The notes: a model not told the origin generated them from the sequence alone. Positions 23,431 to 32,580 are shown, counted from the first letter of the stretch. The stretch is 36,500 nucleotides of DNA from HO2-45-28 sp964412115 (GCA_964412115.1 CAYPMM010000007.1:1-36500); one strand, 5' to 3'. Translations and numbers: made by a program.

Positions 23431-24151
23431 AAATATTTTTTGCTTTTCTGCGCACAGCCCATTCGTGCACAATAGCAAAAAGGTTGAGCGTTGTCCAATA
23501 TAGGGCCACCGCGGAGGGAAAACGGGTGGCGATAAAAAAAATGAAAATCGGCATGAAATAAGTCATCTGCCAGCCGAGCATTTTGCCGAAATCGGGCGCG
23601 TCTTTGGTGTGAGCCTGCTTTTGCGCGGCCTGCGGAATTTGGGCCAGTTTAATCTGCGCGAACTGCGACAGAGCCGCCAATGCCGCGAGAACAACGCTTC
23701 CCTGTCCGAGGTCAACTAACCCCAAAAACAAAGAGTTGGTGTGAGATGGGACCGAAATGAAGCCGTAGAGATACGACGGGTCAATTTGAACGCTCGCTCG
23801 AAAAACAAGATAGAGCGCTATCAAAATCGGGAGCTGAAAAAATAAAAGCAAAAAACCGGAAAACGGGTTTATGCCGTGGGCCTTGTAAAGTTCCATGGTG
23901 CGCCTGGCTTGTTCTTCGCGGTCTTTGAAATCGTTTTTTATTTTTTTAATTTCCGGCTCGATTTCTTTCATTTTATTCTGTGTTTTTATCGAGCGGTGGG
24001 TGAGCGGAAAAATCGCGAGTCTGACCGCAATCGTAAGAATTATGACCGCGAGCCCCAAGTCGTTTGACGGCAGGACGTCAGTCAAAAACGCCAGAGCGTT
24101 TAAAAGCGGCCGGTAAAAAATCTCGTTAAAAAGAAAAGAAAACCAGGACAT
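23375..24151 (-). CDS. yidC: YidC/Oxa1-family membrane insertase
   Basis: The 258-residue protein has the short YidC form, with no large periplasmic P1 domain. The hydrophobic core has the conserved positively charged AVRLAIFPLTHRS (about 42-54) and further helices including FFQLPILIALYLVF and YFMPIFIFFIATRFPSAVALYW. It inserts proteins into the inner membrane. It lies downstream of rnpA and rpmH in the order typical of oriC regions. Confidence 0.95.
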   Translation of the reverse strand: MSWFSFLFNEIFYRPLLNALAFLTDVLPSNDLGLAVIILTIAVRLAIFPLTHRSIKTQNKMKEIEPEIKKIKNDFKDREEQARRTMELYKAHGINPFSGFLLLFFQLPILIALYLVFRASVQIDPSYLYGFISVPSHTNSLFLGLVDLGQGSVVLAALAALSQFAQIKLAQIPQAAQKQAHTKDAPDFGKMLGWQMTYFMPIFIFFIATRFPSAVALYWTTLNLFAIVHEWAVRRKAKNIYDFGGNNKENPNPDSKHY

Positions 24152-24165
24152 TTTTATTTTATATT

Positions 24166-24507
24166 TTAATCGCGATTCGCGGTTTTAAACGCCTTCCTTA
24201 AGCCTTCTTCCAGTTCGGCAAAACCAAGACGGACCGCTTCCGGGCGCGTATAAACGACTATGTCAAAACATTCGTCGTAACCGGAAATAATTTTTTTTAT
24301 CGCTTCGCTTATTTGACGGCGCAGTTTATTTCTCGCCACCGCGCGTTTATCCGTTTTTTTAGAAACAATTACCGCCGTTTTACAAACCCCGGGCGCGGAT
24401 TTTTTAAGATATACGACAAAGCCATTGCCGGCAAATCTGTTTCCGCGGCTAACCACCGCGTTTATCGCCTCACCGGAACTCAGGCGATTTTTCCGCGCGA
24501 ATGCCAT
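24166..24507 (-). CDS. rnpA: Ribonuclease P protein component
   Basis: The 113-residue protein has the family's RNR-like signature AVARNKLRRQI (about 55-65) and the N-terminal FARKNRLSSG. It binds RNase P RNA in tRNA 5' maturation. The ATG (24507) lies 2 nt after the stop of rpmH, the conserved rpmH-rnpA pair. Confidence 0.96.
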   Translation of the reverse strand: MAFARKNRLSSGEAINAVVSRGNRFAGNGFVVYLKKSAPGVCKTAVIVSKKTDKRAVARNKLRRQISEAIKKIISGYDECFDIVVYTRPEAVRLGFAELEEGLRKAFKTANRD

Positions 24508-24509
24508 TA

Positions 24510-24647
24510 TCAGACTGTGAGCTTCTTCCGGCCTTTTCTCCTTCGGTTTTTTAAAACCCGCCGCCCTCCGGCGGACCTTGACCGTTTGAGAAATCCGTGG
24601 ACTCTTTTCCTTTTCCGTCGTTTTGGCTGATAGGTTCTTTTTGGCAT
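24510..24647 (-). CDS. rpmH: 50S ribosomal protein L34
   Basis: The 45-residue protein, too short for many gene finders, begins MPKRTYQPKRRKRKRVHGFL and continues RSRSAGGRRVLKNRRRKGRKKL, a textbook bL34. Its start is only 5 nt after a TATAAT box, so it is probably leaderless. It precedes rnpA, the most conserved gene pair near bacterial origins. Confidence 0.98.
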   Translation of the reverse strand: MPKRTYQPKRRKRKRVHGFLKRSRSAGGRRVLKNRRRKGRKKLTV

Positions 24648-24896
24648 GTTAAATTATAAATCTTTATGAATAATAAGGCTTAATTGCTATGGATTGCGCG
24701 CATGGCACGCAGCCTTCGCGCCAATTTATTAAAAAAAACAAAAAAAAAATACTTGAACAATATTCACAGCGCGTCCACAGCTTATTAACATTAGTATTAA
24801 GGTTTAGTAAAAATTACGGTGTTCGCAAACTGAAAGCATCGGGGATATAATATGACTATTGTTTTTAAAAAGTTTTCTTAAAATAAATTTAATTTC
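24648..24896. other. rpmH-dnaA divergent intergenic region
   Basis: Contains the rpmH -10 box TATAAT (24658-24653, minus strand), the minus-strand upstream 17-mer copy (24676-24660), AT-rich runs, two degenerate DnaA-like boxes TATTCACAG (24761-24769) and GTCCACAG (24773-24780), and the dnaA -10 box TATAAT (24846-24851). No ORF or structured RNA stands out. Confidence 0.75.
24846..24851 (+). promoter_or_regulatory. Candidate -10 box of dnaA
   Basis: A perfect TATAAT in GGGGATATAATATG. No convincing -35 box; leader about 40 nt. Confidence 0.5.
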
Positions 24897-26258
24897 ATGA
24901 CCAACGAAGAGCTTTGGAGGGAAATCCTCGGTGAATTGGAATTGACGGTTTCAAAAGCCAATTTCGCGACATGGTTTCAAAATACTTTCATTGCCGACCA
25001 GTCAGAAGGAAAAATAACCGTAGGAACGCCCTCGGCTTTCGTCAAAGAATGGCTTGAAGATAAATATCAAAAAAATATCCTAAGATTCCTGCGTCTGCGC
25101 TCTCCCGAGGTGCGCTCGGTGGAATTTAGAATAGCGTCAAAAGAAGCTCCCCAGAACAAAAAAACGGCCGAAACCCGGCCGGCGGAGGAACAAATGGATT
25201 TCCGCGAAATATACACCGACCGCGAAACCAATCTCAATCCCCGCTATACCTTTGATAATTTTATTGTCGGCGTATTCAACGAACTGGCGCATGCTTCGGC
25301 TTTGTCGGTGATAAATAATCTCGGAACTCTCTATAATCCGCTTTTTATCTACGGCGGCGTTGGGCTGGGCAAAACCCACCTTATGCAGGCGATAGGGAAT
25401 AAAATAAAATCCGGCCGGCCGGACAAAAAAGTCTTCTATTTAAGCGCCGAGAGGTTCGCCAATGAGCTGGTGTCGGCCATCAGAAACAACGAAACCGGAT
25501 TTTTTAAAGATAAATACCGATCCTACGATGTTATGATCCTTGACGACATCCAATTCATATCAAGCCGCGGAGCATCCACTCAGGAAGAAATCTTCCACAC
25601 TTTCAACACGATGTATCAGGCAAACAAGCAGATAATATTTTCTTCAGACCGGCCGCCGAAATCAATTTCCAACATAGAAGACCGGCTTAGGTCGCGTTTT
25701 GAGGGCGGAATGATAGCCGACATAGCCGAGCCTGACTATGAAACACGGCTGGCAATACTTCAGTCAAAAGCTGCCGAAAAACAGGAATACCGTCCGTCTC
25801 TTGAGGTATTGGAACACATAGCCGCGAGCGTTCAGTCCAACATAAGAGAGCTTGAGGGTTCGCTTAATTCCATAATAGCGAGATCAAAAATCAGAAAACG
25901 GCCGTTGGGATTGCCGGAGGTTAAAGAAATACTAATTAAAAACGAGAAACCGAAAAAGACTTTAAGCGCCCAGCAGATAATAAGGAAAATCGCCCAGTTT
26001 TACGAGATACCCGAAAAAAATCTTTTTGAAAAAACAAGAAGAAAAGAGGTGGTCAAACCAAGGCAAATAGCGATGTATCTTTTGCGTGAAGACTTTAACG
26101 GTTCTTTTCCTTATATCGGCAAGAAGTTCGGGGGACGCGACCACACGACAGCTATACACGCTTACGCTAAAATAACCGGCGATTTAAAAAAGGACGACCG
26201 ATTAAAAGAGGAAATGAAAATAATCAGAAACCAATTATATGAAGAAGAAAAACAGTGA
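24897..26258 (+). CDS. dnaA: Chromosomal replication initiator DnaA
   Basis: 453 residues. Domain I (about 1-75, LWREILGELELTVSKANFATWF), a short linker, an AAA+ domain with Walker A GGVGLGKT (153-160) and Walker B MILDDIQF (213-220), and the C-terminal DNA-binding domain ending with the signature GGRDHTTAIHAY. It binds DnaA boxes and opens the origin. It lies opposite rpmH and upstream of dnaN, the classical oriC arrangement. Confidence 0.99.
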   Translation: MTNEELWREILGELELTVSKANFATWFQNTFIADQSEGKITVGTPSAFVKEWLEDKYQKNILRFLRLRSPEVRSVEFRIASKEAPQNKKTAETRPAEEQMDFREIYTDRETNLNPRYTFDNFIVGVFNELAHASALSVINNLGTLYNPLFIYGGVGLGKTHLMQAIGNKIKSGRPDKKVFYLSAERFANELVSAIRNNETGFFKDKYRSYDVMILDDIQFISSRGASTQEEIFHTFNTMYQANKQIIFSSDRPPKSISNIEDRLRSRFEGGMIADIAEPDYETRLAILQSKAAEKQEYRPSLEVLEHIAASVQSNIRELEGSLNSIIARSKIRKRPLGLPEVKEILIKNEKPKKTLSAQQIIRKIAQFYEIPEKNLFEKTRRKEVVKPRQIAMYLLREDFNGSFPYIGKKFGGRDHTTAIHAYAKITGDLKKDDRLKEEMKIIRNQLYEEEKQ

Positions 26259-26470
26259 TTAACTTTCGGAAATCCTGTGAAAAAAACCGTTTATGATTAA
26301 ACCCGTTTGCGGCGAACAAAAATAATTAAGGTTTTTCTAACTTCTTATCCACAAAAAACCGGTAAATATTTTTAATAAAAACAGTTTAAAAATAGGGCTT
26401 AAAATGTTTTTTCCACCTATTCACACCGATAACTACTTCAACAATTTATTAAATTAAATAAAATTATTAT
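26259..26470. other. oriC: Candidate origin of replication between dnaA and dnaN
   Basis: A 212-nt AT-rich stretch holds a perfect DnaA box TTATCCACA (26345-26353), a near-match TATTCACAC (26418-26426) and, next to dnaN, a highly AT-rich run (26441-26470) that could unwind. This is also the usual oriC location. Only one perfect box is present, so the origin is compact or includes the dnaA upstream region as well. No promoter of dnaN is obvious. Confidence 0.7.
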
Positions 26471-27586
26471 ATGGAGTTAGCCTGTGTTAAGAACCAAATC
26501 CAAAAAAGTTTTCAGCTGGCCGACAGATACACCAATCAAACGGATATAAATCCGGTTTTAAACGGGATATTTTTAAAAGCGGAAAAAAACAGCCTGCTTA
26601 TAAGGTCAACCGACCTGTACAGCGGTTTTGAAACAAAAATACCGGCGCAGGTAAAAAAAGAAGGAGAGTCGGTTGTTCCGGCAAAACCGATTATTTCGGT
26701 TTTATCTTCAATAAACGACGAAAAAATAAATCTGGAGTCAAAAGACGGGAGTTTGTATCTTACGACAAAAAATACCTCGACAAATTTAAAAACATACAGT
26801 CACGAGGACTTTCCAAAATTGCCTAAAATAAAAAACGGGCAAAAAATAATTTTTTTTTTTTTTTTACTTTTTAAAAATTTAAAAAATGTTTTTTTCGCCG
26901 CGGCATCATCGGACATAAAACCCGAAATATCGTCTATTTTATTTTCAGCTGGAAACGCGAAAAGCAAACCTGATGGCGGACTGAAAATAGCCGCGACCGA
27001 CTCCTTCCGCTTAGCCGAAAAATCTTTCGGAGCTAATTTTGAAAAAACAGGTTCTTTTCTTTTTCCGGCTAAATCCGCGGCCGGATTTATTAAAATTCTT
27101 GAGAATTTTGACGGCGAAGTCGAAGTCGGTTTTGACGAACATCATCTTTTTGCTTTCCACCCCTCTTTTTCGTATTTTACGAGGTTAATTGAGGGAAACT
27201 TTCCGGAGTATGAACAAATAATACCCTCGTCTTTTATAACCGAAGCCGCGGTTTCAAAAAAAGAACTTATTGAAAATCTTAAACTAGCCGGAGTATTTTC
27301 GGGGCGTCTTAAAGAAATAAAAATGCGCGTTCATCCGGGAGATAATTTGCTTGAAATAATGACCAGCGACGGCGAATTCGGCGAGAACAACAGCCAGATG
27401 CCGGCGCAAGTCACCGGTGAAAATCTGGAGATATCTTTTAACCAGAGATATCTGCTGGAGGGGCTTGAACAGGTAAGTTCGGACGGCGTTATCCTGCGCT
27501 TTTCGGGACCGAACCGTCCGCTTCTCATCCAAAACCCAAGGGACGTTTCTTATTTGTATCTGGTAATGCCGATGAAAAATTCGTAA
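26471..27586 (+). CDS. dnaN: DNA polymerase III subunit beta (sliding clamp)
   Basis: The 371-residue protein has family blocks: N-terminal NPVLNGIFLKAE, central SDIKPEISSILF, ATDSFRLAEKSF, GNFPEYEQIIP, and the C-terminal PLLIQ and VMPMK. The clamp is a ring that holds polymerase on DNA. Odd feature: residues around 126-142 are encoded by a run of 16 T residues and further T/A tracts, giving IFFFFLLFKN. The frame stays open across it. The start is the ATG 26471. Confidence 0.97.
   Translation: MELACVKNQIQKSFQLADRYTNQTDINPVLNGIFLKAEKNSLLIRSTDLYSGFETKIPAQVKKEGESVVPAKPIISVLSSINDEKINLESKDGSLYLTTKNTSTNLKTYSHEDFPKLPKIKNGQKIIFFFFLLFKNLKNVFFAAASSDIKPEISSILFSAGNAKSKPDGGLKIAATDSFRLAEKSFGANFEKTGSFLFPAKSAAGFIKILENFDGEVEVGFDEHHLFAFHPSFSYFTRLIEGNFPEYEQIIPSSFITEAAVSKKELIENLKLAGVFSGRLKEIKMRVHPGDNLLEIMTSDGEFGENNSQMPAQVTGENLEISFNQRYLLEGLEQVSSDGVILRFSGPNRPLLIQNPRDVSYLYLVMPMKNS
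26850..26865 (+). repeat. 16-T homopolymer within dnaN
   Basis: Sixteen consecutive T (26850-26865) in an otherwise A/T-rich 60-nt stretch. It encodes I-F-F-F-F-L. A change of one base would frameshift an essential gene. Confidence 0.97.
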
Positions 27587-27595
27587 TTTTTAGCG

Positions 27596-27868
27596 ATGTC
27601 TTTTAAACGGATTTTTGAGTTTTTAAATAAATTCGAAAACATAAAAAACCACGGCAATAACGTGGAAATGAAGGTAGCTGAATGGTGTTTAAAAAAAACC
27701 GGCCTGTCTTTAAAAGACATAAACGTGAAGGTCCGGCGTCCCAATATCATTATTTCAACCAAAAACGCTTCGGCTAAAACCGCTATTTTTACCGCGCAAA
27801 ATTCTCTTTTTGAAGAATTAAAAAACAAATTCGGCTCAAGCGCGCCGGATAAAATTATTTTTAAATAA
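27596..27868 (+). CDS. DciA-like (DUF721) small protein
   Basis: A 90-residue protein 9 nt downstream of dnaN. Its C-terminal half (INVKVRRPNIIISTKNASAKTAIFTAQNSLFEELKNKFG) resembles the DUF721/DciA fold of a beta-sheet with conserved alternating hydrophobic residues. DciA loads the replicative helicase, and its genes often lie near dnaA/dnaN. The similarity is weak and the call leans on position. It ends one base before the end of the convergent penicillin-binding protein gene. Confidence 0.5.
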   Translation: MSFKRIFEFLNKFENIKNHGNNVEMKVAEWCLKKTGLSLKDINVKVRRPNIIISTKNASAKTAIFTAQNSLFEELKNKFGSSAPDKIIFK

Positions 27869-27869
27869 A

Positions 27870-30431
27870 TTATTTTAAGCCGATTTCTTTTTCCAAAGAA
27901 GAGCTGTTGCCGACCGCGTCGTAAATATTTACCACCAGTTTTTCCCGCACGTTAAGGTCTTTTATTTTCGACAGGTCAATTGAAAAGAAATACGGCGGAT
28001 TTTTAACCGATCCCAAAAATCTGTTTCCGAAAATAACATCCATCTGGCTTACGCCGAACCGGGCCGAGGCGGATACGGAAAACGGAATTAATCCCGAATA
28101 CGAAGTTTCATCCGGAGGCGGAACCAGAAAAGAAATTTTAGGCGCGTATTCCGGAAGATGAATATCGTCCAGTTTCAAAGGAATGTCTTTTTCATCCTCT
28201 TCCGGCATATTTTTGGATTGCGCCCAGAGCTTCACCGGATATTCCCACAAAGAAAATTGCGAGTCTGCCGACGGGTTGTCCGGAATCGGGCCGTCGGGGT
28301 TGTTTTTATCAAGCCAGTAAAGAATAGAGTGTATTTGAACCAAAGGTTTTTCTTCCCGGTATTGCTGGGGGGTGTAAATGGTCGCCAATTTTCCCGATAT
28401 TTTATCAACAGAGTAAGTCTTGCTTCCTCTCCATTCGCTTTTAAGGACCGCTTTTCGCGCCAAACTTGCCGAAGGTGGCGCGAATTCTTTTTTTTCAAGC
28501 GTTTTCGACGCCTCCTGGAAAAAGGCGTTCCAAAGGGGCGCGGCGATGAATCCGGCAACGCTTTTGACCATTTCCGAGTTGTCGTTGTTTCCGAACCACA
28601 CGCCCCAGGCCAGATTCGGCGTATAGCCGACGACCCAGGCGTCTCTTGAGTCGTTGGTTGTTCCTGTTTTTGCCGCCACGTCCCAGCCCGGAAAATAAAG
28701 AGGCGAACTCAAACCGAAACCCGGAGCCCTCGCGTCGTTATCCGAGAGGACGTCGTTTATAAGGCGCGCCGTTTGAGCGTCCAAGACCTCTTCGGGACCG
28801 GGACGGAATTCCTCAAGGACTCTTCCTTTTGAGTCTTCCACCCGAAGTACCGCGGTTAGAGGGTTTCTTACTCCTTCGTTTGCGAATACCGAGTAGGCCC
28901 CGACCATTTCAAGCAATTTAACTTCTCCTCCGCCCAAAACAAGCGACAGTCCGTAGCGGTCGGAGTCGGCAAGGGTGGTTATGCCCATAGACTTGGCGGT
29001 TTTCAATGAATCGCCGACTCCGGCAAGATACAAAGTTTTTACCGCCGGAATATTTATTGACTGCGCCAGCGCCTCGCGCAAAGTTATGGGTCCGCGAAAA
29101 ACGCCGTCATAATTTCTTGGATGGTAGCAGGAGTCTTTTTTTTCTTCGGATGATTTTTCTTCTTCCGCCAAAACTTTAGCCGCGTCCATGTCGCAGGAAG
29201 GGTTGAACTCGGTCGGAAGGTCAAAGACCGCGGTTTCCGGCGTGTAGCCCTTTTTAAAAGCGGTAGCGTAGACAAAAGGCTTGAAAGCCGAACCCGGCTG
29301 CCGGCCCAAAGCGTAAGCGGTTACGTTTACGTGCGGTTCAAATTTGCAGTTAAGCCCCGGAGCGCATCCTTCGGGCTCCGGGTCCGAAAACCAGTCTTTT
29401 GATCCGACCATCACCAGTATCTGGCCGTTTGACGGGTCGGTTGCGACCAGCCCCGCGTTATAAACGTCAAATTTTTCTTCCTCATCTTCAACGAATTTTT
29501 TTGTCAGCTCCTCGGCTTTCTGCTGTAAGTTCCAGTCAAGCGAGGTAATGACTTTAAGTCCGCCCGATTCCACGGCGTCTTCTCCGTATTTTTCGGTGAG
29601 ATAGTCCCGGACATAAAATATAAAATGAGGGGCTTTAAGAGTTTCGTTGCCTCTGGGGACAAATTCAACCGTTTCGGCCATGGCTGTATTCATCTCCTCT
29701 TCATTTATAAAATTCAAATCAAACATTCTTTTTAAGACCAGATTTTTTCTTTCGTCCAACTCTTTCTTGTGCGATCCGTAAGGAGAATAAAATGTCGGAG
29801 CATTGGGTAAAGAAACCAAATAAGCCGATTCGGCCAGCGTTACATCCTTTAATTTTTTACCAAAAAACGTTTCGGCGGCAGCCGCAATGCCGTAGGCCGA
29901 TGAACCGTAGGGTATTTCGTTTAGATAAAATCCCAAAATTTGGTCTTTTGCAAACACCCGCTCAACTTTAAGCGCCAGCACCAGCTCTTTCAGTTTGCGG
30001 CTGATTGTTTTTTCATCGGTCAAAAGAGCTTTTTTGACCAATTGCTGGGTTATGGTTGAACCCCCCTGCAGGGCTCCGCCGTAAACCGCGTTCACAAAAG
30101 CCGCGCGCGCGATTGCAAGCGGTCTTACGCCGCGGTGGTTATAAAAATTAGAGTCCTCCATCGCCACGGTCGCGTTTCTGACACTTGGCGGTATTTCGGC
30201 AAGGTCCACGACCGTCCTGCGGATGTCGTTATGTATGTCGTAGAGAAGAACGTTTTCGGAGCGGTCGTAGATTTTGGTTGATTGTATCACTTTGCGGGAG
30301 TCGAAAGATTCAAAGTCCGGTATATCAAGCGTGAGCGCCCAAACCGAAAACGCGCCGACAAGAAATACCAAAACAAGCCCGTATATCAAACGCCTTTTTG
30401 CCTTTTTTGAGAGTTTAGTTTCCCTTGCCAT
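27870..30431 (-). CDS. Bifunctional class A penicillin-binding protein (PBP1A-type)
   Basis: The 853-residue protein has a transmembrane anchor (about 12-34), a GT51 transglycosylase domain with catalytic E92 in MEDSNFYNHRG and GGSTITQQLVKKALL (123-137), and a transpeptidase domain with the active-site SAFK (381-384), SIN (458-460) and KTG (588-590). A beta-rich C-terminal extension (about 650-853) follows. It polymerises and cross-links peptidoglycan. It could work with the M23 peptidase encoded at 6889-7953. Confidence 0.96.
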   Translation of the reverse strand: MARETKLSKKAKRRLIYGLVLVFLVGAFSVWALTLDIPDFESFDSRKVIQSTKIYDRSENVLLYDIHNDIRRTVVDLAEIPPSVRNATVAMEDSNFYNHRGVRPLAIARAAFVNAVYGGALQGGSTITQQLVKKALLTDEKTISRKLKELVLALKVERVFAKDQILGFYLNEIPYGSSAYGIAAAAETFFGKKLKDVTLAESAYLVSLPNAPTFYSPYGSHKKELDERKNLVLKRMFDLNFINEEEMNTAMAETVEFVPRGNETLKAPHFIFYVRDYLTEKYGEDAVESGGLKVITSLDWNLQQKAEELTKKFVEDEEEKFDVYNAGLVATDPSNGQILVMVGSKDWFSDPEPEGCAPGLNCKFEPHVNVTAYALGRQPGSAFKPFVYATAFKKGYTPETAVFDLPTEFNPSCDMDAAKVLAEEEKSSEEKKDSCYHPRNYDGVFRGPITLREALAQSINIPAVKTLYLAGVGDSLKTAKSMGITTLADSDRYGLSLVLGGGEVKLLEMVGAYSVFANEGVRNPLTAVLRVEDSKGRVLEEFRPGPEEVLDAQTARLINDVLSDNDARAPGFGLSSPLYFPGWDVAAKTGTTNDSRDAWVVGYTPNLAWGVWFGNNDNSEMVKSVAGFIAAPLWNAFFQEASKTLEKKEFAPPSASLARKAVLKSEWRGSKTYSVDKISGKLATIYTPQQYREEKPLVQIHSILYWLDKNNPDGPIPDNPSADSQFSLWEYPVKLWAQSKNMPEEDEKDIPLKLDDIHLPEYAPKISFLVPPPDETSYSGLIPFSVSASARFGVSQMDVIFGNRFLGSVKNPPYFFSIDLSKIKDLNVREKLVVNIYDAVGNSSSLEKEIGLK

Positions 30432-30440
30432 TTAGCGTTT

Positions 30441-30469
30441 ATATTATCTTATTTTTGCGAGTTTTTCAA
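30441..30469 (-). promoter_or_regulatory. Promoter of the penicillin-binding protein gene
   Basis: On the minus strand TTGAAA (30469-30464), a 17-nt spacer and TAATAT (30446-30441), 9 nt from the ATG. A near-leaderless design. Confidence 0.7.
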
Positions 30470-30511
30470 CACCGGCCATATAAAACCCACCCAAATACCG
30501 ATATTTAACCA

Positions 30512-30548
30512 AAACAAACGGCCAAATCAGTGATTTAGCTGTTTGTTT
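30512..30548. repeat. Island palindrome A
   Basis: 18-nt arms 30512-30529 and 30531-30548 with two G-U-type mismatches, around one base. The core CGGCCAAATC/TGATTTAGC also occurs in palindrome C (33999-34021), and a diverged form in B (32581-32612). It lies between the PBP promoter and the methyltransferase gene, the left edge of the AT-rich island. Confidence 0.85.
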
Positions 30549-30598
30549 AGTTTTCCCCATGTTGTAAAAACGGGTTAGATTTCCCGCTTTTTTAGAGT

Positions 30599-30604
30599 CA
30601 TAAT
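30599..30604 (+). promoter_or_regulatory. Candidate -10 of the methyltransferase gene
   Basis: CATAAT, 6 nt before ATG 30611; a weak TTAGAT (30575-30580) lies 18 nt upstream. Near-leaderless, like many host genes. Confidence 0.4.
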
Positions 30605-30610
30605 TAAGTT

Positions 30611-31789
30611 ATGAAGAAGAAGCAGTTTGGCCAATTTTTTACTAGGGAAGCCGACCACATTTTTAGTGGATTAGAAAAATACATAAAGGGCAAAAAAGCA
30701 ACAGACCCATTTGCTGGTGCTGGCGACTTATTAAATTGGGCCAAGAAAAATGGTGCAAATAAAATCGTTGGCTATGATGTTGATCCAACGTACGCCAACT
30801 CTAAAAAAATAGTTTTGAATGATTCACTTTTGGCTCCAAAAAAATATTCTTTCGTGATTACGAATCCTCCGTACCTGAATATAAATAAAGCCGACAAGAT
30901 TACGAAAGAGCGTTATTTCAATAATTTTGAATATGAAGATTTATACCAGATTTCTTTGGCGTCAATCATGGATAGCGACGAGGGCATTGTTATTGTGCCC
31001 ATTAACTTCTTATCTGCTGAAAATTCAAGAAAAATACGAGACAGATTTTTCGGCAAGTTCAGAATAGTTGAAATGAATTATTTTAAAAACCAGGTCTTTT
31101 CGGACACGACCTATAATGTAATAGCGTTTTATTATAAGAAAAAAAGAAACACCCTTGACGATTCTTTTATTATTAACTGCCGTATTTTTCCCGACAGGCA
31201 GAAGATTAAAATAAAACTGGAACAGAAATTTCATTGGACCATTGGCGGAAACGATTTAATCCAAATTGAAAAACAAAGAAACACCCTGGGTATTCACAGA
31301 CTAGTTGAAAACGACTTAGAATCAGGGAGTTGTATTATAAAAGCCGCCCACAACCACATCAAAACCGTTAGGGAATATAGGGTTTCGGGCCCACTGCGCG
31401 ATTCCATTAAAGAGAACCTGATTTTGCTTAGGGCTATTGACAGCGGGACACCCGAGGGTAAAATCCGCCTCGAAAATATAAAAAAATACGGCGTTGACTG
31501 TTTGGTCAGCAAAGAAAGCTCCAGAAATATGATATATTTATTGTTTGAAAAGAGATTGTCCCTGGATGAGCAAGAAAAAATAATCGAGACTTTTAACGAG
31601 GAAATCGGCAAACTACGAAAAGATTATTTCTCGCTTTTTTTGACGAATTTCAGAGATAATGACAGAAAAAGGATTTCATTTGACTTTGTCTACAAATTTA
31701 TTAATTATTTGTATTTCAGTAAGATAAATTATGACGCAGAAAGGCAAATCAGCTTATTACCAATGAGACAATATGAACAAGTGGGTTAA
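30611..31789 (+). CDS. DNA adenine-N6 methyltransferase (type II restriction-modification)
   Basis: The 392-residue protein has motif order X-I-IV: FGQFFT (6-11), SAM-binding DPFAGAGDLL (32-41), catalytic TNPPY (84-88). This order is that of gamma-class N6-adenine methyltransferases. The stop overlaps the start of the next gene by 17 nt, so the methyltransferase and endonuclease are made from one transcript. The gene is clearly more AT-rich than the genes around the island, and it has a slightly different codon usage, consistent with horizontal acquisition. The recognition sequence cannot be read from the sequence. Confidence 0.9.
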   Translation: MKKKQFGQFFTREADHIFSGLEKYIKGKKATDPFAGAGDLLNWAKKNGANKIVGYDVDPTYANSKKIVLNDSLLAPKKYSFVITNPPYLNINKADKITKERYFNNFEYEDLYQISLASIMDSDEGIVIVPINFLSAENSRKIRDRFFGKFRIVEMNYFKNQVFSDTTYNVIAFYYKKKRNTLDDSFIINCRIFPDRQKIKIKLEQKFHWTIGGNDLIQIEKQRNTLGIHRLVENDLESGSCIIKAAHNHIKTVREYRVSGPLRDSIKENLILLRAIDSGTPEGKIRLENIKKYGVDCLVSKESSRNMIYLLFEKRLSLDEQEKIIETFNEEIGKLRKDYFSLFLTNFRDNDRKRISFDFVYKFINYLYFSKINYDAERQISLLPMRQYEQVG

Positions 31790-32561
31790 AAAAAGTATTA
31801 AGCTGGCAAGTGGACGCGGCTATTTGGACAAACTTTCAAAAGTTTATCCGGTTTCGGTAAACGTTGCGCGCAAGTTAAGCGTTGCGGAACAAAAAAGGAT
31901 TAAGACCGCTTTTTCAAAAAGAGATGGCAAATTACTAATTACAACTTTGTTGGATTTTAAACGCTTTCCTGTGGACGACCCGTACATCGGTTTTTTGCGC
32001 AGAGATAAGTCGGCCATTGATCGCAATCCTAAAACCGTTAAACGTATAAGCAACCACTTATTTAAAATAGGGATTGAGGGAATTATAAGCGGAATTCAGC
32101 GGCCGAAATCTTCTTCCAGGCAATTTGGGCAATATTTTAGAAATTATCTCAATGGACTGGGATACCCGGTGCTTACCGACGCGAATTTTATAAAAGCGAA
32201 GGGCGTTGCGGTTTTAGCCGGTGGCGACGCTTCTCTTAAGAAATTCGCAAAAACACATCTGGGTTATCGCGAGAAAAAAGGGTTGGACCTGGTTTTTAAA
32301 AAGGGCGATAAATTTTTTATTGGCGAGGCAAAGTTTATAAGCGCAAGCGGCGGAACGCAGGACAAAAGTTTTCGTGAAACGATGGGGTTTATTAAAAATA
32401 GAAGTGCGGGGGCGCAACACATAGCAGTTCTTGACGGTGTAGTTTGGGCAGCTTCAAATAATGTGCGCGGCAAGAATCTCTATGACGATGTCCGGAAGCT
32501 CTCGGAGGGGAAACTGGTAATGAGCGCGTTATTGTTGAAAAAGTTTATTAAAAAGATCTAG
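31773..32561 (+). CDS. Type II restriction endonuclease, PD-(D/E)xK-like
   Basis: The 262-residue protein has a GLDLVF (170-175, D172) strand and IGEAKF (183-188, E185 and K187): D-x12-E-x-K, the nuclease core. Upstream, an N-terminal region of about 130 residues with an FGQYFRNYLNGLGYPV segment (118-133) precedes the core. Paired with and overlapping the methyltransferase, this is the cutting partner. Which subfamily is not certain; I cannot name its target. Confidence 0.85.
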   Translation: MNKWVKKSIKLASGRGYLDKLSKVYPVSVNVARKLSVAEQKRIKTAFSKRDGKLLITTLLDFKRFPVDDPYIGFLRRDKSAIDRNPKTVKRISNHLFKIGIEGIISGIQRPKSSSRQFGQYFRNYLNGLGYPVLTDANFIKAKGVAVLAGGDASLKKFAKTHLGYREKKGLDLVFKKGDKFFIGEAKFISASGGTQDKSFRETMGFIKNRSAGAQHIAVLDGVVWAASNNVRGKNLYDDVRKLSEGKLVMSALLLKKFIKKI

Positions 32562-32580
32562 CCTCGGATTTATCTAAAAA

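Noticed and set aside
24553..24585. GGCGG/CCGCC symmetry in rpmH resembling the double-hairpin repeat
   Set aside because: The bases encode the conserved SAGGRR core of L34, so the symmetry follows from protein conservation; the second hairpin is absent.
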